The notes beneath the pieces are model-generated. The model was not told the origin of the DNA, searched no databases, and worked only from the letters and a program-made list of their open reading frames with translations. DNA of 64,000 nt from Indioceanicola profundi. GTDB taxonomy: Bacteria; Pseudomonadota; Alphaproteobacteria; Azospirillales; Azospirillaceae. Both the position numbers and the translations under genes were made by a program. Below, piece by piece: positions 7,449 through 17,486 of the stretch. The stretch is taken from contig NZ_CP030129.1 of assembly GCF_003568845.1 (NCBI RefSeq), positions 1 to 64,000 on the forward strand, given 5' to 3'. Every line of letters starts with the position of its first letter. Position 1 is the stretch's first letter.

Positions 7449-10400
7449 CTAGCCGGCAAGAGCCGCCATAGCCTTACCGATCCGAGTGATCGCCGGGTCG
7501 CGGTCGGTCTCAGACCCTGGCGTACGGTTGGTGGCAATTTCGATCCGGCTATTCGCATAGACCTTGATCATGACCCATTCCTCATCCGGGGCCAATGTGA
7601 GCACTTTCATGTTGTCCATCCCATTGCGGATGGCGAAAACGGTGAGCTTAAGCGCGCCAAGTGGCTGGTCCGGGGGACGCGGCACCATGATCGTCGTATT
7701 TTCCTGACTGGATGTTTCGAACCCGGTATGGAGGCTCGTTGCACCGTCCAGGAATGGAGCTGAGAAATCGACAGCTCCAGACACCCGGTTGGACGGATCG
7801 GAAACATCGCCGGAGAGCACATTGCCGTCGGCCCCGAGCAGGATCGTGGTGATCGAAACTGCCCGCATCCAGGATGAGGGCGCGATCAGATCCGACCAGC
7901 CGGTTGCATCCGACAAAGTCCCAGCGATGCGCAGAGCCGGCCAGGAGGCCGTTGTAAAGGCAACCTGGGCCGCCCAATCCACGCGATCACGGCGGGGATT
8001 TTCCGAGACCAAGCGTAGAACAACGGTGCCGCCCTCAGGACCGAACGCCTGCGTTCGCACCGTTCCATTCAAGGCCCGCATCTCGACGGTCATGGCCTGA
8101 ATGGTTGGATCGCCATCCAACACCAGGGTCGCATCAATGGCAATATCAGGATTCAATATTCTTACTGCTTCCGGCATGACACCTTTCAGGAGGGTGCCCA
8201 AACTCACGGACAATGCCTGACTGCGGGCTTCGAGCTGCGATGCGCGATCCGCACCGACATACCAGGCCGTCAGAGTGCAGACGCCAGGCGGAGAGAAACC
8301 GTCGTCCAGAGCCTGACGCCAGACCTGCGCGCCCAGCTCCGTGAGTTCGACCAAAAACAGGGCCGTACCCAGACGGGGATTGACCGTTATTCGCGGTTCT
8401 GCAGCCCGATGCGCTTCGGGAATATCGAGAGCCGCGTCGAGGCGGTTGAGCCGCAACGGCTCGTAGCGCCAATGCTTCAGTATCGCACCGGCTCCGCGCA
8501 TAATCGCGACATCGTCTGTGGCGACCGCTGCGGCATCAGCCATGGCAATCTTCAGGGTTTCCGGAAAGACGCCAATCGCCATTGTGGCGGTGCCGCCGAG
8601 GATCTTCATCTCGGCATCGCGTTCGATCACCATATCGAATTCGAGCCGCGCCGGCTCGGCCAACATCATGTAGTAGATCCAGGATCCCTTGTCTGGCCAT
8701 AGCAGCAGACGTCCCGAGCGGATCGGTACGTTCGGCTCCTGTTGCGGGAGAACGGGATATTTGATCGTTGGCAGCTTGGACACGTTAACGGCATCGACGA
8801 ACCCCGGACGAAGCAGCGGCTTGCGCGGGATGTAAACAGTGGCAGGCTTGATCGGCATGAAATTGCCGAGCCTGGTGGCAGGCATATTGACGATGCGGTC
8901 GAGTGCGATGTCGCGCGCCAGAGACGTTTCCGACCTCGCTCGCTTTCGGAGGCGGCGCCACAGACCCCGCCCGACGAAATGCAGCATGGCGTGATATAAT
9001 CGTCTGGCAAATTTTGCACCATTCTCTGTAACGCCTTCGATCTCAATGGCCAGTACCTTGAAACCGGGATTGAGGCCGGAGCCAGGTTGACGCAAGCGTG
9101 CATCGAGACTGGAGACAGCAGAGGATTCGCCGCTTGCATTGCGAGGACGCTCCGCTCCGACACGATCCAGACGGCGAGGTTTAGCAACCACCTCGATGGG
9201 GCGAGCGTGTTCTGCACCGGGGTCGCTGCTGGCCATAGTCTGAATACGAACCTTGGTTACGCCGACTCCATTCTCACCTTTGACGCTGACAAGGCAGCTG
9301 GTCTTTTCATCCGATCCGACATCGGGCAAGGTACAATTTTTTAAGCGCAGCAGGGGGCCTGGCCCGGCATATCCCCGCAGGCGCAATCTGTCTTGCACTT
9401 GCGCGTCCCGAATATGCAGCTGCCATGTGCCAGACCAGGGCCGCCCCTCGACAGGAACAAGCTCAAGCGTCAGTACATTGTTCTCGACGCTGAGACGGAA
9501 GCCCTTGCGGCGGGATGTCGGCGACAATGTAAAAGCGGAACCGCCAGGCGGCACAATGGAAAGAAGGGGCTCGTAAACGCCCTCGACTTCGATTGTCACC
9601 TTTTGATCCGCTTCAACGATGTCGAGGCTATGCACCGACGTGCCGACAGGACCATCGTCGGCGGAAACCAGCACAAGCTCTTGAAGACCTGCAGCCTCGG
9701 CAGAGACCGATCGGAGTGTGGCCTCAAGCTGGCTCGGTTCTGCATAGCGGCAATGTATGCCACAGGTTCTGTGCAAAGCCTGCAGTAGGCGCTGCAAAAG
9801 TGGAATACTGGTCGAGACGAGGTACAGGTCCCCTTGAACTGCCAAACGGCGGAGGGCGCGCAGAGCCTCTCCGTTCACCTCGCTTTGAGCACCTACGACG
9901 ATAAGAGCCGCCTTCCGGCGTTCCGACGCGACCCACTCGTCGAAGCGATCCATGAGGCGTTTAAGCGCCTGGGACAATAAGGGACCAGTATCATTGGCTT
10001 CGGACGCGAGGGGCAATTCGAGATGTGCATCCATCGGGGCCGCACGCATGCTGCGTTCCGCGATCCTTGCGAGGCGAGCAACCTCCGCTGCGGCAGTGCC
10101 TTTGCGCCTTGTCTCCCCAGCCTTCGAGGAAGCAGGCGAATTGCCAGTAAGAGCCCGACGGGACGCCTCTGTCAGCAGGGCGCGCCAGGTGGATTGCCCG
10201 ACAACTCCATCTACAGCAACACCGGCAAAAGCCTGAAATGCCTTCACGGCGCGCAGCGTGCCGTTGCCGAAAATGCCGTCGATGGAACCGCTGAGGAACC
10301 CGCGTTCCTGAAGTTTCTGCTGGAGCAGCTGCACGTTCGGTCCGCGATCGCCAAATCGCACCGTCGAGGGCAATGTAACAGGATCAATAGAACCGCCAGG

Positions 10401-12881
10401 ATCTACTGGGTCGACAGGGTCGGTAGATGGATCGGGTTCGGTACTGCCAACCGCTCGGTCCAAAGCAGCCCAGGTCGCGGCTCCGACGATGCCGTCGGCA
10501 GCCAAGCCTTCGTCCCTTTGGAAGGCAACGACCGCGGACTGGGTTTTGGTGCCGAAATGCCCATCGACCGCACCGGTGAGATGGCCTGTCCGCTGGAGCA
10601 TGAGCTGGAGCTGCTCGACATGAGAGCCGCGGCTGCCGAAGCGCAAGGTTGGACGCGTCTCGAACAGATCGTCATCGTCGTCATCATCGACAACCACATC
10701 GCCCACGGAGGAACTCGCCCCCGGCGATGTATCGTCCACCAACATGAACAGATCCGTGGGCATCGAGCCGCTATCAATATGCCCGTTGGTGATGACAAGG
10801 GCGAAATCCTGCTGCGGATCGGCAGGTGCGTTGGTTAGGCAGTTGGTCGTAACATTCAGAGCCTGCACGGTAACTGTAAAAGACGAACTGGCCTGACCGG
10901 ACGGGATAAACACATTCTGGAGGTTGTCGAGCCCTTCTCTCGCTGGATCGGAAAGCGGCCCAGCAACGGAACTGCCGTTGACGAAGTTGTTGCCACGGTA
11001 GGTTCTCCCACCGCACTCCACCCGCAGGGCGAGCTTGTTCACAACGGCCGGGACGCTGGCGGTTCCACTGTTAAGTGGACCCGGCGGATCGGTCCAGGTC
11101 AACGTCACGCGGACCGGCATATCGGTGTCGGTTACCCGTAAGCGCCAACTCCGGCTCTCGCCCCGATGCCGCAGGATGGAGGTTTGATCGACGTAGGTAT
11201 GATGCACGTCCTCAGAGAGCACGTTGGCCAGGTTCACCCGGCCCCAGCCTTGACGATTGTTCGGGATCGGTCCTCCGAAGCCCATATCCTCGGCACCATT
11301 GACGATCATGGCGCGAAGCAGGGCAGGCGAGGGCGTGGCATTCGCATTGTTGCCGCGCCACCATTGTGTGAGCAGCGCACAAGCACCAGCAGTTTTGGGG
11401 CTGGCACCCGATGTGCCGCCGCCCCAGGTCAGCTTATCGCTGATATATTCTGCCTGTCCGGGCTGGGAGTCGAAATTGGCGGAGGCTGTCCATTCGCCGG
11501 GGGCGACGACATGCGGGCGGATACGTCCATCCCCGCAATTCCCATGGCTGCTTCCATGCGCGCCAGTGAACATATGATCGATGTTATCGCTTTCCGAACC
11601 GCCGATCTCGGGCCGGTAGTTCTCGGAATTTCCGGTCACAAGCACATTCTTGGCGGCCTTGGGACGGGTTAAACCGTCCGAGCCGGAGTTGCCGGCCGAA
11701 AAACAGACCGTAAGCGGGCGCGCCACGAACTCGCCTGGCGTGGCGTTGCGCACCAGCCCATCGTAAGCGGCCTCCAACGACCCGTAATCCATAGGATCCT
11801 GCGTGCCCATTCCCCAGCTATTGTTTTGGATCGTGCCGAAGGCTCCGCTAGGACCGGCGGTCGTGACCGTTTCCCGGCAACTGAAAGAGGCTGCATCGTT
11901 ATTGTCCTGCGTGACAATGTCGGCAGAGGGCGCCATGCCCAAGCCATAGATGAACCCATTCTCGTCTGTTTCGTCGAGATAGCGCCCGGCCGCATGGCCT
12001 GCAACAAAGGTTCCATGCCAGGCGCGGCCTTGGTCCCTGCTGACGATCCGTCCGGTGAAAGCGGGATGGGCCTCGTCGACGCCGTCGTCCACGATTCCGA
12101 TGGTTACACCGCGTCCGCTGACACCGCGATCTTCAAGCCAGCCCAGATAATCGCCCGTCGGTTTTTTTTGGACATCGTAGGAACCAGCCAGAATAAGACC
12201 GGCAATCTCATCTTCAGGTACGACGGGCCGACGCTTTTCCACGGCGAGGACGAAGGGAATGTTCAAGATGTCGTCGAGCATGCCGCTGGAGAGAATGGCT
12301 GGAACGCGTGCAAGGCCAGCGGCGCGGTCCGGCTCGCCCTGCAAAACGAGGCCGTCGATTGACTGGATCTTATCCACCACCTCCGGCACATCTCCCGCCT
12401 CGGAAATAACGATCCACACAGGATCATCGCCGTTCTCGCGAAGCACAGGAGCTGGTTTCAATTCGCGTGTTAAAGGGACGATTTGAACAACGAAGTCCAG
12501 CGCCTCTGCTCGGTTGAACGCTTGCGCTGTGCCCGATGCCAGATATGCCGTATGGGGCTGGAACCGGATCAACGTCAGTCCGCTCCGTTGCAGCTTCTCC
12601 AACCATTCCGGATGAACTGGGCCTGCCAGCTCTATATAGGCTGGGAATGGGTTGTTGCCGGCTTCGGCACTGGGGCGCAGCTTCGCGCGCTCAATGGCAC
12701 CGGCGTTGATACCGTCCAGAACGAGACCGTGCGGAAATGGCATAGTTCCGCGCTCGGACTCGGCGGCAGGGCCGTCCCGACGCACCAGTGTCTCGCCGTT
12801 GGCGTAGGTTGCGATCACATGGATGTTGGGTGCCCCGATAAGAGGGGAACCCTTCTCCACGAGAAGATAGCGCGTCGGCAT
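7449..12881 (-). CDS. Giant multidomain S8 (KP-43-like subtilisin) peptidase with two peptidoglycan-binding domains and a novel C-terminal region (1810 aa)
   Basis: The start at 12881 follows GGAG; the extension to 12965 has no ribosome site. Residues about 240-505 are the S8 catalytic domain, with Asp265 (IVDDG), His289 (WHGTFVAGH), the oxyanion Asn in NNSWG and Ser491 (GTSGASP). A jelly-roll region as in KP-43 proteases follows to about 700 (VTLTWTDPPGP, then NKLALRVECGG). An acidic linker (seven consecutive Asp) leads to two PG_binding_1 domains (about 743-805 and 838-900). About 900 further residues are not recognisable by family, but the last about 500 resemble the 669-residue protein encoded just upstream, including an identical FLVELTELGAQ. 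No signal peptide or membrane anchor is visible, so the export route is unknown. Cell-wall-directed proteolysis is inferred. Confidence 0.88.
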   Translation of the reverse strand: MPTRYLLVEKGSPLIGAPNIHVIATYANGETLVRRDGPAAESERGTMPFPHGLVLDGINAGAIERAKLRPSAEAGNNPFPAYIELAGPVHPEWLEKLQRSGLTLIRFQPHTAYLASGTAQAFNRAEALDFVVQIVPLTRELKPAPVLRENGDDPVWIVISEAGDVPEVVDKIQSIDGLVLQGEPDRAAGLARVPAILSSGMLDDILNIPFVLAVEKRRPVVPEDEIAGLILAGSYDVQKKPTGDYLGWLEDRGVSGRGVTIGIVDDGVDEAHPAFTGRIVSRDQGRAWHGTFVAGHAAGRYLDETDENGFIYGLGMAPSADIVTQDNNDAASFSCRETVTTAGPSGAFGTIQNNSWGMGTQDPMDYGSLEAAYDGLVRNATPGEFVARPLTVCFSAGNSGSDGLTRPKAAKNVLVTGNSENYRPEIGGSESDNIDHMFTGAHGSSHGNCGDGRIRPHVVAPGEWTASANFDSQPGQAEYISDKLTWGGGTSGASPKTAGACALLTQWWRGNNANATPSPALLRAMIVNGAEDMGFGGPIPNNRQGWGRVNLANVLSEDVHHTYVDQTSILRHRGESRSWRLRVTDTDMPVRVTLTWTDPPGPLNSGTASVPAVVNKLALRVECGGRTYRGNNFVNGSSVAGPLSDPAREGLDNLQNVFIPSGQASSSFTVTVQALNVTTNCLTNAPADPQQDFALVITNGHIDSGSMPTDLFMLVDDTSPGASSSVGDVVVDDDDDDDLFETRPTLRFGSRGSHVEQLQLMLQRTGHLTGAVDGHFGTKTQSAVVAFQRDEGLAADGIVGAATWAALDRAVGSTEPDPSTDPVDPVDPGGSIDPVTLPSTVRFGDRGPNVQLLQQKLQERGFLSGSIDGIFGNGTLRAVKAFQAFAGVAVDGVVGQSTWRALLTEASRRALTGNSPASSKAGETRRKGTAAAEVARLARIAERSMRAAPMDAHLELPLASEANDTGPLLSQALKRLMDRFDEWVASERRKAALIVVGAQSEVNGEALRALRRLAVQGDLYLVSTSIPLLQRLLQALHRTCGIHCRYAEPSQLEATLRSVSAEAAGLQELVLVSADDGPVGTSVHSLDIVEADQKVTIEVEGVYEPLLSIVPPGGSAFTLSPTSRRKGFRLSVENNVLTLELVPVEGRPWSGTWQLHIRDAQVQDRLRLRGYAGPGPLLRLKNCTLPDVGSDEKTSCLVSVKGENGVGVTKVRIQTMASSDPGAEHARPIEVVAKPRRLDRVGAERPRNASGESSAVSSLDARLRQPGSGLNPGFKVLAIEIEGVTENGAKFARRLYHAMLHFVGRGLWRRLRKRARSETSLARDIALDRIVNMPATRLGNFMPIKPATVYIPRKPLLRPGFVDAVNVSKLPTIKYPVLPQQEPNVPIRSGRLLLWPDKGSWIYYMMLAEPARLEFDMVIERDAEMKILGGTATMAIGVFPETLKIAMADAAAVATDDVAIMRGAGAILKHWRYEPLRLNRLDAALDIPEAHRAAEPRITVNPRLGTALFLVELTELGAQVWRQALDDGFSPPGVCTLTAWYVGADRASQLEARSQALSVSLGTLLKGVMPEAVRILNPDIAIDATLVLDGDPTIQAMTVEMRALNGTVRTQAFGPEGGTVVLRLVSENPRRDRVDWAAQVAFTTASWPALRIAGTLSDATGWSDLIAPSSWMRAVSITTILLGADGNVLSGDVSDPSNRVSGAVDFSAPFLDGATSLHTGFETSSQENTTIMVPRPPDQPLGALKLTVFAIRNGMDNMKVLTLAPDEEWVMIKVYANSRIEIATNRTPGSETDRDPAITRIGKAMAALAG

Positions 12882-12979
12882 GGCATCGGCTCCGGTCAAG
12901 GGAGAGAGCTGGCCGCAATAGGCGCGGGCCATGACCGGTGGAATCTGCCAGCCATGCCACGGCACATCTAGATCGGCAG

Positions 12980-14989
12980 CTACAGCACAACCGTAATGGA
13001 CGCGGCGCAGGATTGCTCATCCAACTGGATACGCACGCGTTTGCGCTCGTCGTCGAGACGGTCGGCCAAATCGCGATCCCGGACGCGGATATGACGGACA
13101 CCGTCATAGCTGGTATCAACCAGCAGTTCTGCATCCGCGCCCGGTATGTAGTTCACGCCAATCAAGGTGCCCATGATCTCTTTCAGACCGTTGCCGCTTT
13201 CCGGGGTCTTGCCAGGTTTTCCGTGATTGGGCTGTTGGGTTTCCGTCGTAGCGTTGCCGGAAATGATTGCACGCGCACCGGCGCGCTTTAGCCGCGCGCC
13301 CAGTGAATTTGCCTCCGATTCCGGAAACACTGTGGACTGGCTGACCAGCTTGATATCGGTCTCATTGACCAGGATGAAAACAGCTTCCTCATCGAAGTTG
13401 ATCCTCTGTTCGGCCGACCGGCGCAGCTTGCCGCCAACCACCCCGAACGCACTGAATTTCGCTTCGCCCAAAGCTCCGTCCGGACTTAGCGGATAGCTGA
13501 ACTCGATAGGCTCGAATGCGGTGATGCGGGCCGAAGCGCGAATGGGGTTGGGCAGGTGCTTGCCCGTATAGGATACGTTGCAGACAAGATAGTCCTCGTC
13601 GCCGGTTACCATCTTGATCTGTCCGTTTTCCTCGACGAACATGAAAATCATATGCCGACCGATCCACGATGCCGGTTTGATCACAACTTGATTTCCACCC
13701 TGGGCTGTTACCCCTTTGCCTGCAGTCACGATCACAGGCCAGGAGGAAGGAACGAAGTTCACCTTGGCATTATAGCGGATTTCGACATCGTCGGGACGCT
13801 GGCTGGTCACGGTGTAAACAGCATTGCCGCCATCCGCACCGAAAACAGGCGCTTCCGGCCCTTTGCCTTCGCTGGCCGACCAGGATATGGCAACGTTTTC
13901 CAGCATGGGATCGGCATCGATGACAATAGATGCCGGGAAGGAAAGCTGGGTATTCACCTCGGTGATATAACTGTCGTCCAGCTCGGCAAAAAGCGTTGTC
14001 AGATCCGCATCCATGCTGGCCTTGAGCCAAGTCCAGCCTGTGAACTTAATTGTTTGTTTAAGATCGGTGATCTCTTCTGCCTTCTTATACTTGAACGCGA
14101 AATTTGCACCGCCGAAGACGCCGCTGGTGTTCCCGGCCTGTGCGGGTTTCACATCTGGTTTCGGCGCAAAGAGCGAATTGAAGAGCTGAGTCCGGGCTTG
14201 ATCTGCGAAGGTCGAGACTAGCTGCTGACGAATAGACTCCAATTCAGGCGGAAGCTGACCAATGAACGTCACCTCGACCGTGCCATTGCGGGTCATCTTC
14301 TCCCATTCGGCCTCGATCTTGGCGCTGCCACCATACCAAAATCCGTCATAGCTGACGTCGAGTGCTGCAGATATGTGTCGGAACATGCGCTCGCCATGAA
14401 CGACCACCTCTGCTCCTACATCCGGCATCATGCGAAGATATTCATACATCACCTTAACCCCGGCGGGCGGCGCGCCGTCGCCGCGGATGCACTGCACCCA
14501 TTCCTGAGCGCCAAGCTCGGTAAGTTCGACGAGGAAGGAATTGGTGCCTCCGGGCGTGCCGATATTGATGTCGTTATGAGCTTGGTTGTGCTTGCCGGAC
14601 ACCGGGTTGATGAGAACCTGGGCTTCGCCTTTTTGCACGTTCAAGGGAATAAAGCGCGGCGTCCGTGTCGCCGGGGCAGGACCTACGGCATGCATCTCGT
14701 CGATCCATTGTTGTTTCACCTCCTCGAACTTCCGAGCATCGAACTGCAGAGCGGAGGTAATCGTGAAGATGCTGGATCCGCCGGTGATCTTGTAAGTCCC
14801 CTCGGTCTGCTGGCGGAATTGAGTAAGCGCTGCCTGATACCGACCGTTCTCCCCCTTAGCGAGACGAGGTTGCGCCGGCGAGAAGAGAATGATGTCATCA
14901 CGGGTGCTCTGCCAGAGTTTGTAGCCGGCAACATCCCACTTCACCCCTGACATAGCGACGCCGAGTTCCTCACGCAGGAATGTGCTCAT
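12980..14989 (-). CDS. Unknown 669-aa protein sharing a domain with the S8 peptidase C-terminus
   Basis: The start at 14989 has GGGAGG eight to nine bases upstream. I do not recognise a family. There is no signal peptide, membrane segment or cysteine-rich metal site; the composition is of a soluble, beta-rich protein. Similarity to the peptidase C-terminus spans most of the length: KITGGSS (here) against KILGGTA, an identical FLVELTELGAQ-W near residues 150-165, a later stretch ending in SSWPVIVTAGKG here against ASWPALRIAGTL, then a matching SSWM/ASWI block and a shared late region (ALGEAKFSAFGVV against PLGALKLTVFAI). It is the first of three co-oriented genes, 98 bases before the peptidase. 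It could be a substrate, inhibitor, scaffold or delivery partner of the peptidase; none is proven. Confidence 0.75.
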   Translation of the reverse strand: MSTFLREELGVAMSGVKWDVAGYKLWQSTRDDIILFSPAQPRLAKGENGRYQAALTQFRQQTEGTYKITGGSSIFTITSALQFDARKFEEVKQQWIDEMHAVGPAPATRTPRFIPLNVQKGEAQVLINPVSGKHNQAHNDINIGTPGGTNSFLVELTELGAQEWVQCIRGDGAPPAGVKVMYEYLRMMPDVGAEVVVHGERMFRHISAALDVSYDGFWYGGSAKIEAEWEKMTRNGTVEVTFIGQLPPELESIRQQLVSTFADQARTQLFNSLFAPKPDVKPAQAGNTSGVFGGANFAFKYKKAEEITDLKQTIKFTGWTWLKASMDADLTTLFAELDDSYITEVNTQLSFPASIVIDADPMLENVAISWSASEGKGPEAPVFGADGGNAVYTVTSQRPDDVEIRYNAKVNFVPSSWPVIVTAGKGVTAQGGNQVVIKPASWIGRHMIFMFVEENGQIKMVTGDEDYLVCNVSYTGKHLPNPIRASARITAFEPIEFSYPLSPDGALGEAKFSAFGVVGGKLRRSAEQRINFDEEAVFILVNETDIKLVSQSTVFPESEANSLGARLKRAGARAIISGNATTETQQPNHGKPGKTPESGNGLKEIMGTLIGVNYIPGADAELLVDTSYDGVRHIRVRDRDLADRLDDERKRVRIQLDEQSCAASITVVL

Positions 14990-15538
14990 AACGGAAGCCT
15001 CCCAGCATGGTTGACATGCTTGCTAGTCTGCATTTACAGGCTGATCAAAGCAGGCGTGCCAATGTTTCGTCTTTAGGAGCACGCAGCGGCCCCTATTTGG
15101 GCGCTGCCTGAGCTGCGACAAAAAGTGTGGACCTCTTCTGGTATCGGGTCGACCAATCAACGGTATTAGTTCCTCAAGTCGCGGCTTAGCCCCGGCATCA
15201 AGCGGTACTGTATTGCAGTGACCCCAATTTGTAGTGGATTTCAGTAGCAACATGGGGTGCAGCTTGCTTTATTTTCCGGTATACAATAGAGGGTGTGCAG
15301 CGCAGATGCTAACACTGTCTTTAAAATGGATCAAAACCGTTTTTATATTAAATAGTTACATGCCCTATATGCATCCGATGTTAATCTTGAGGGCGGTAAC
15401 AAGATTGTCCTACGGCAGCCTCAGAGTCTGGCTCAGGATAGCAGGAGTGAAGCTTAGCCCTGACGATGTGTCGGAGGGGCACCGTCAACTCGACGGGCTT
15501 GGTGGCCTGCGGTATAGCGCCGGTATGACAAGCACGAC
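14990..15538. other. AT-richer spacer upstream of the three-gene cassette
   Basis: About 550 bases with no convincing gene. The part near 15230-15400 is clearly AT-richer than its surroundings and ought to hold the cassette promoter. A TTGGCACG on the minus strand near 15056-15063 lacks a correctly spaced -12 element. Confidence 0.5.
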
Positions 15539-16299
15539 GGCGCTGTCAACCTGCCGGCCGTAGGCTGCAAAGAGGGCTGATGCGTTCTCTCTCAGACCGC
15601 GAAGGCCCCCCCGGTCACCTCAGCCCAGGTCAGGAAGGCCTGGGCCCGTCGGCAGCGATGGTTGGCATTGGAGAGATTAGCGGGTCGGCGGAAGAGATTG
15701 GCGATTGGGTCATGAGCGGGCAGGAACCGCTGCGCCTGCCCTGGTGATTTGAACCGCTTCATCATCCGTTCCCGTCGTCGGGTCGGCTGATGGCTGTTCT
15801 CGGCCCTGTTGTTCAGCCCTTTATGGTGCCGGTGTTCGACGCCGGGCATCACGGCTCGCTGCGCCGCGTAGCTGGCCAGCTTGTCCGTGATCATGACCCG
15901 CGGCGCCCAGCCCTGCTTCTTCAGCAACTTGCGCAGTAACCGCTTGGCGGCGATCCTGTCCCGACGGCTCTGGACCAGAATATCGAGCACGGCGCCGTGT
16001 TTGGTCGACGGCGCGCCAGAGCCAGTGCTTCCGCCCGGCGATGATGATCACGACCCGGTCCAGGTGCCATTTGTCCTTAGGCCAAGGCAGCCGCCGGCGG
16101 ATCTCATTGGCGAAAGCCTGCCTGGACTTCAGGCCCCACTGCCGCACCGTCTCGTGGCTGACCACGATGCCGCGGGCTGCCAGCATTTCCTCCACAATGG
16201 CAGGCTCAGGGAGAAGCGGACATACAGCCAGACAACATAAGTGATGATCTCTGGCGGAAACAGGAAGCCAGTGTCGCTGGGCAAGGTGAAAATCGTCAT
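15539..16299 (-). pseudogene. IS6-family transposase, frameshifted
   Basis: Three consecutive minus-strand frames together give a full IS6-type transposase: FPPEIITYVVWLYVRFSLSL, then VEEMLAARGIVVSHETVRQW and DKWHLDRVVI, then LDILVQSRRDRIAAKRLLRK, MITDKLASYAA and SHQPTRRRERMMKRFKS. Frame breaks lie near 16190-16200 (one base missing) and around 16000. The DDE residues are in DKWHLDRV (usually DE), ITDKL and RAENSHQP. The end at 15539-15557 starts GGCGCTGTCAACCTGCCG, matching the end of the other remnant at 5667. Multiple lesions make it inactive. Confidence 0.85.
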
Positions 16300-16366
16300 G
16301 ACCGCCCTGCTGCAGCCTAACAGCCCCGTCACGTTGAGGGTCCTATCAGCACCGCTCGCAGCTTGT

Positions 16367-16636
16367 TCAAGGACCGGTCGCGGGAGCCTGGGCGAGCATC
16401 AAGGCGGCGGGCGCTGCCTGATATCGGGACGCATCGACCTTTTGTCTGTGGCACTCGAAAGACCTGATCAGGCGGTGATAGGTGGAAAGGCGGATCGGCT
16501 TCCCGTCCCTTAGCCGCCGCCACGTGGTCTCACTGATTCCATATGTCTCGCGTAGGCAGACCTTGGTAATCGCGGGGAGATGGTTCCTCAGCTGGTGAAA
16601 CAGGGGGCGGTCCACGATGATCATCCGCCATTCCAT
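16367..16636 (-). CDS. Small hypothetical protein with HTH-like segment (89 aa)
   Basis: GGAGG with eight-base spacing precedes the ATG. The central stretch (TYGISETTWRRLRDGKPIR) reads like a helix-turn-helix as in small plasmid or phage regulators, followed by STYHRLIRSFE. The last about 25 residues look unstructured. It lies between the IS6 remnant and the metal operon and faces neither. I do not recognise a named family; a small DNA-binding protein is the best guess. Confidence 0.5.
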   Translation of the reverse strand: MEWRMIIVDRPLFHQLRNHLPAITKVCLRETYGISETTWRRLRDGKPIRLSTYHRLIRSFECHRQKVDASRYQAAPAALMLAQAPATGP

Positions 16637-16639
16637 TTC

Positions 16640-17029
16640 CGAATCCTCCGGTTTTCATGGATTTCTGAACGGGACGCCTGGCCTCGGGGCTTGGCTGGCA
16701 ATCTGCCGGGCGGGGTTGCGCTGGAACCCTGAAGGTTTTTGGCCAGCAGGTGGCGCAAAGCCTAATCGATGATGGCTTCCAGCTTCTGCCAACGGCTCTG
16801 CCGTCTCGGCGTAAACTGGTGTGGTCGAACCGGCCCGAGACCATGGATTGCTTACCAACTTATGCGGTGATCGGTCCTTGCCGCGGGCTGCTCTGAATGG
16901 CGAGTGGCTCTCCAGGCATAAACGACGTTGTAGACGCCAGTTTTTGTTGTCCCGGGGACTGCGCAGCCCGGTACGCTCTGCTCCCGGGCTGCGCTTCCGG
17001 CATCTCGTGGGGTTGAGATCCGCCCTGCC
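16640..17029. other. Spacer with an inverted repeat downstream of the HupE operon
   Basis: No gene is seen. GCGCAGCCCG (16961-16970) and its complement (16985-16994) could form a 10-bp hairpin after the minus-strand stop at 17030. There is no T-run, so terminator function is uncertain. Confidence 0.4.
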
Positions 17030-17461
17030 TTACATTACGCGCTTCATGCTCGTGTACTCACCGGTGGCCCGCAGCTTGATCGTGACCGTCTCGCGACTAC
17101 GGTTGCGCCAGAACCAGCCGTGCCTGCCATCAAAGGCAGCGGTGATCTCACCCTCGTCAGAGGAGACCCCCCGGCCCTTCTCGTAGCTGTGGGTCTTGTC
17201 CGGCGCATCGAACGGCTCGCCGTGGGTGTCGAAATTCACCACACCACCCTCGGCCGTCCAAGCGAAACTGGTCTTGGCTCCCTTTTTCATCTCCACCTTC
17301 ACCTCGGCCCCCTCGCCGGGCTTCAGCGTGACACTGGTCTCATCGCTGCGGGCTGCCGCCGCTCCGGCCGGAGTGGTAGGCTCAGCGCCCGGGGACTGGG
17401 CCAGAGCAGAGGCGGACACGGCAACGAAGGCAGCCGTAAGAAGGCTAGCAATCTTGATCAT
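17030..17461 (-). CDS. Exported hypothetical protein of HupE/metal operons (143 aa)
   Basis: The start at 17461 (MIKIASLLTAAF) has GGAGAA upstream; an opening further upstream is not needed. A signal peptide ends near ASALA-Q. The mature protein begins with an Ala/Pro-rich linker, then TSVTLKPGEGAEVKVEMKKGAKTSFAWTA, a motif I associate with small periplasmic proteins encoded next to a 'transmembrane anchor protein' and HupE/UreJ. GHGWFWRNRS-type text is present as RHGWFWRNRSRETVTIKL. It is the last gene of a six-gene minus-strand unit. A role in metal handling is suggested by neighbours only. Confidence 0.8.
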   Translation of the reverse strand: MIKIASLLTAAFVAVSASALAQSPGAEPTTPAGAAAARSDETSVTLKPGEGAEVKVEMKKGAKTSFAWTAEGGVVNFDTHGEPFDAPDKTHSYEKGRGVSSDEGEITAAFDGRHGWFWRNRSRETVTIKLRATGEYTSMKRVM

Positions 17462-17486
17462 GGTCAGATTCTCCGTCGGATCTGTA

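Noticed and set aside
15056-15063. TTGGCACG on the minus strand upstream of the three-gene cassette
   Set aside because: No GC at the required 10-base spacing, so not a sigma-54 promoter.
15234-15563. Plus-strand open frame of 109 residues in the spacer upstream of the 669-aa gene
   Set aside because: Mixed hydrophobic and polar with no ribosome site or recognisable motif, and it runs into the IS6 end.
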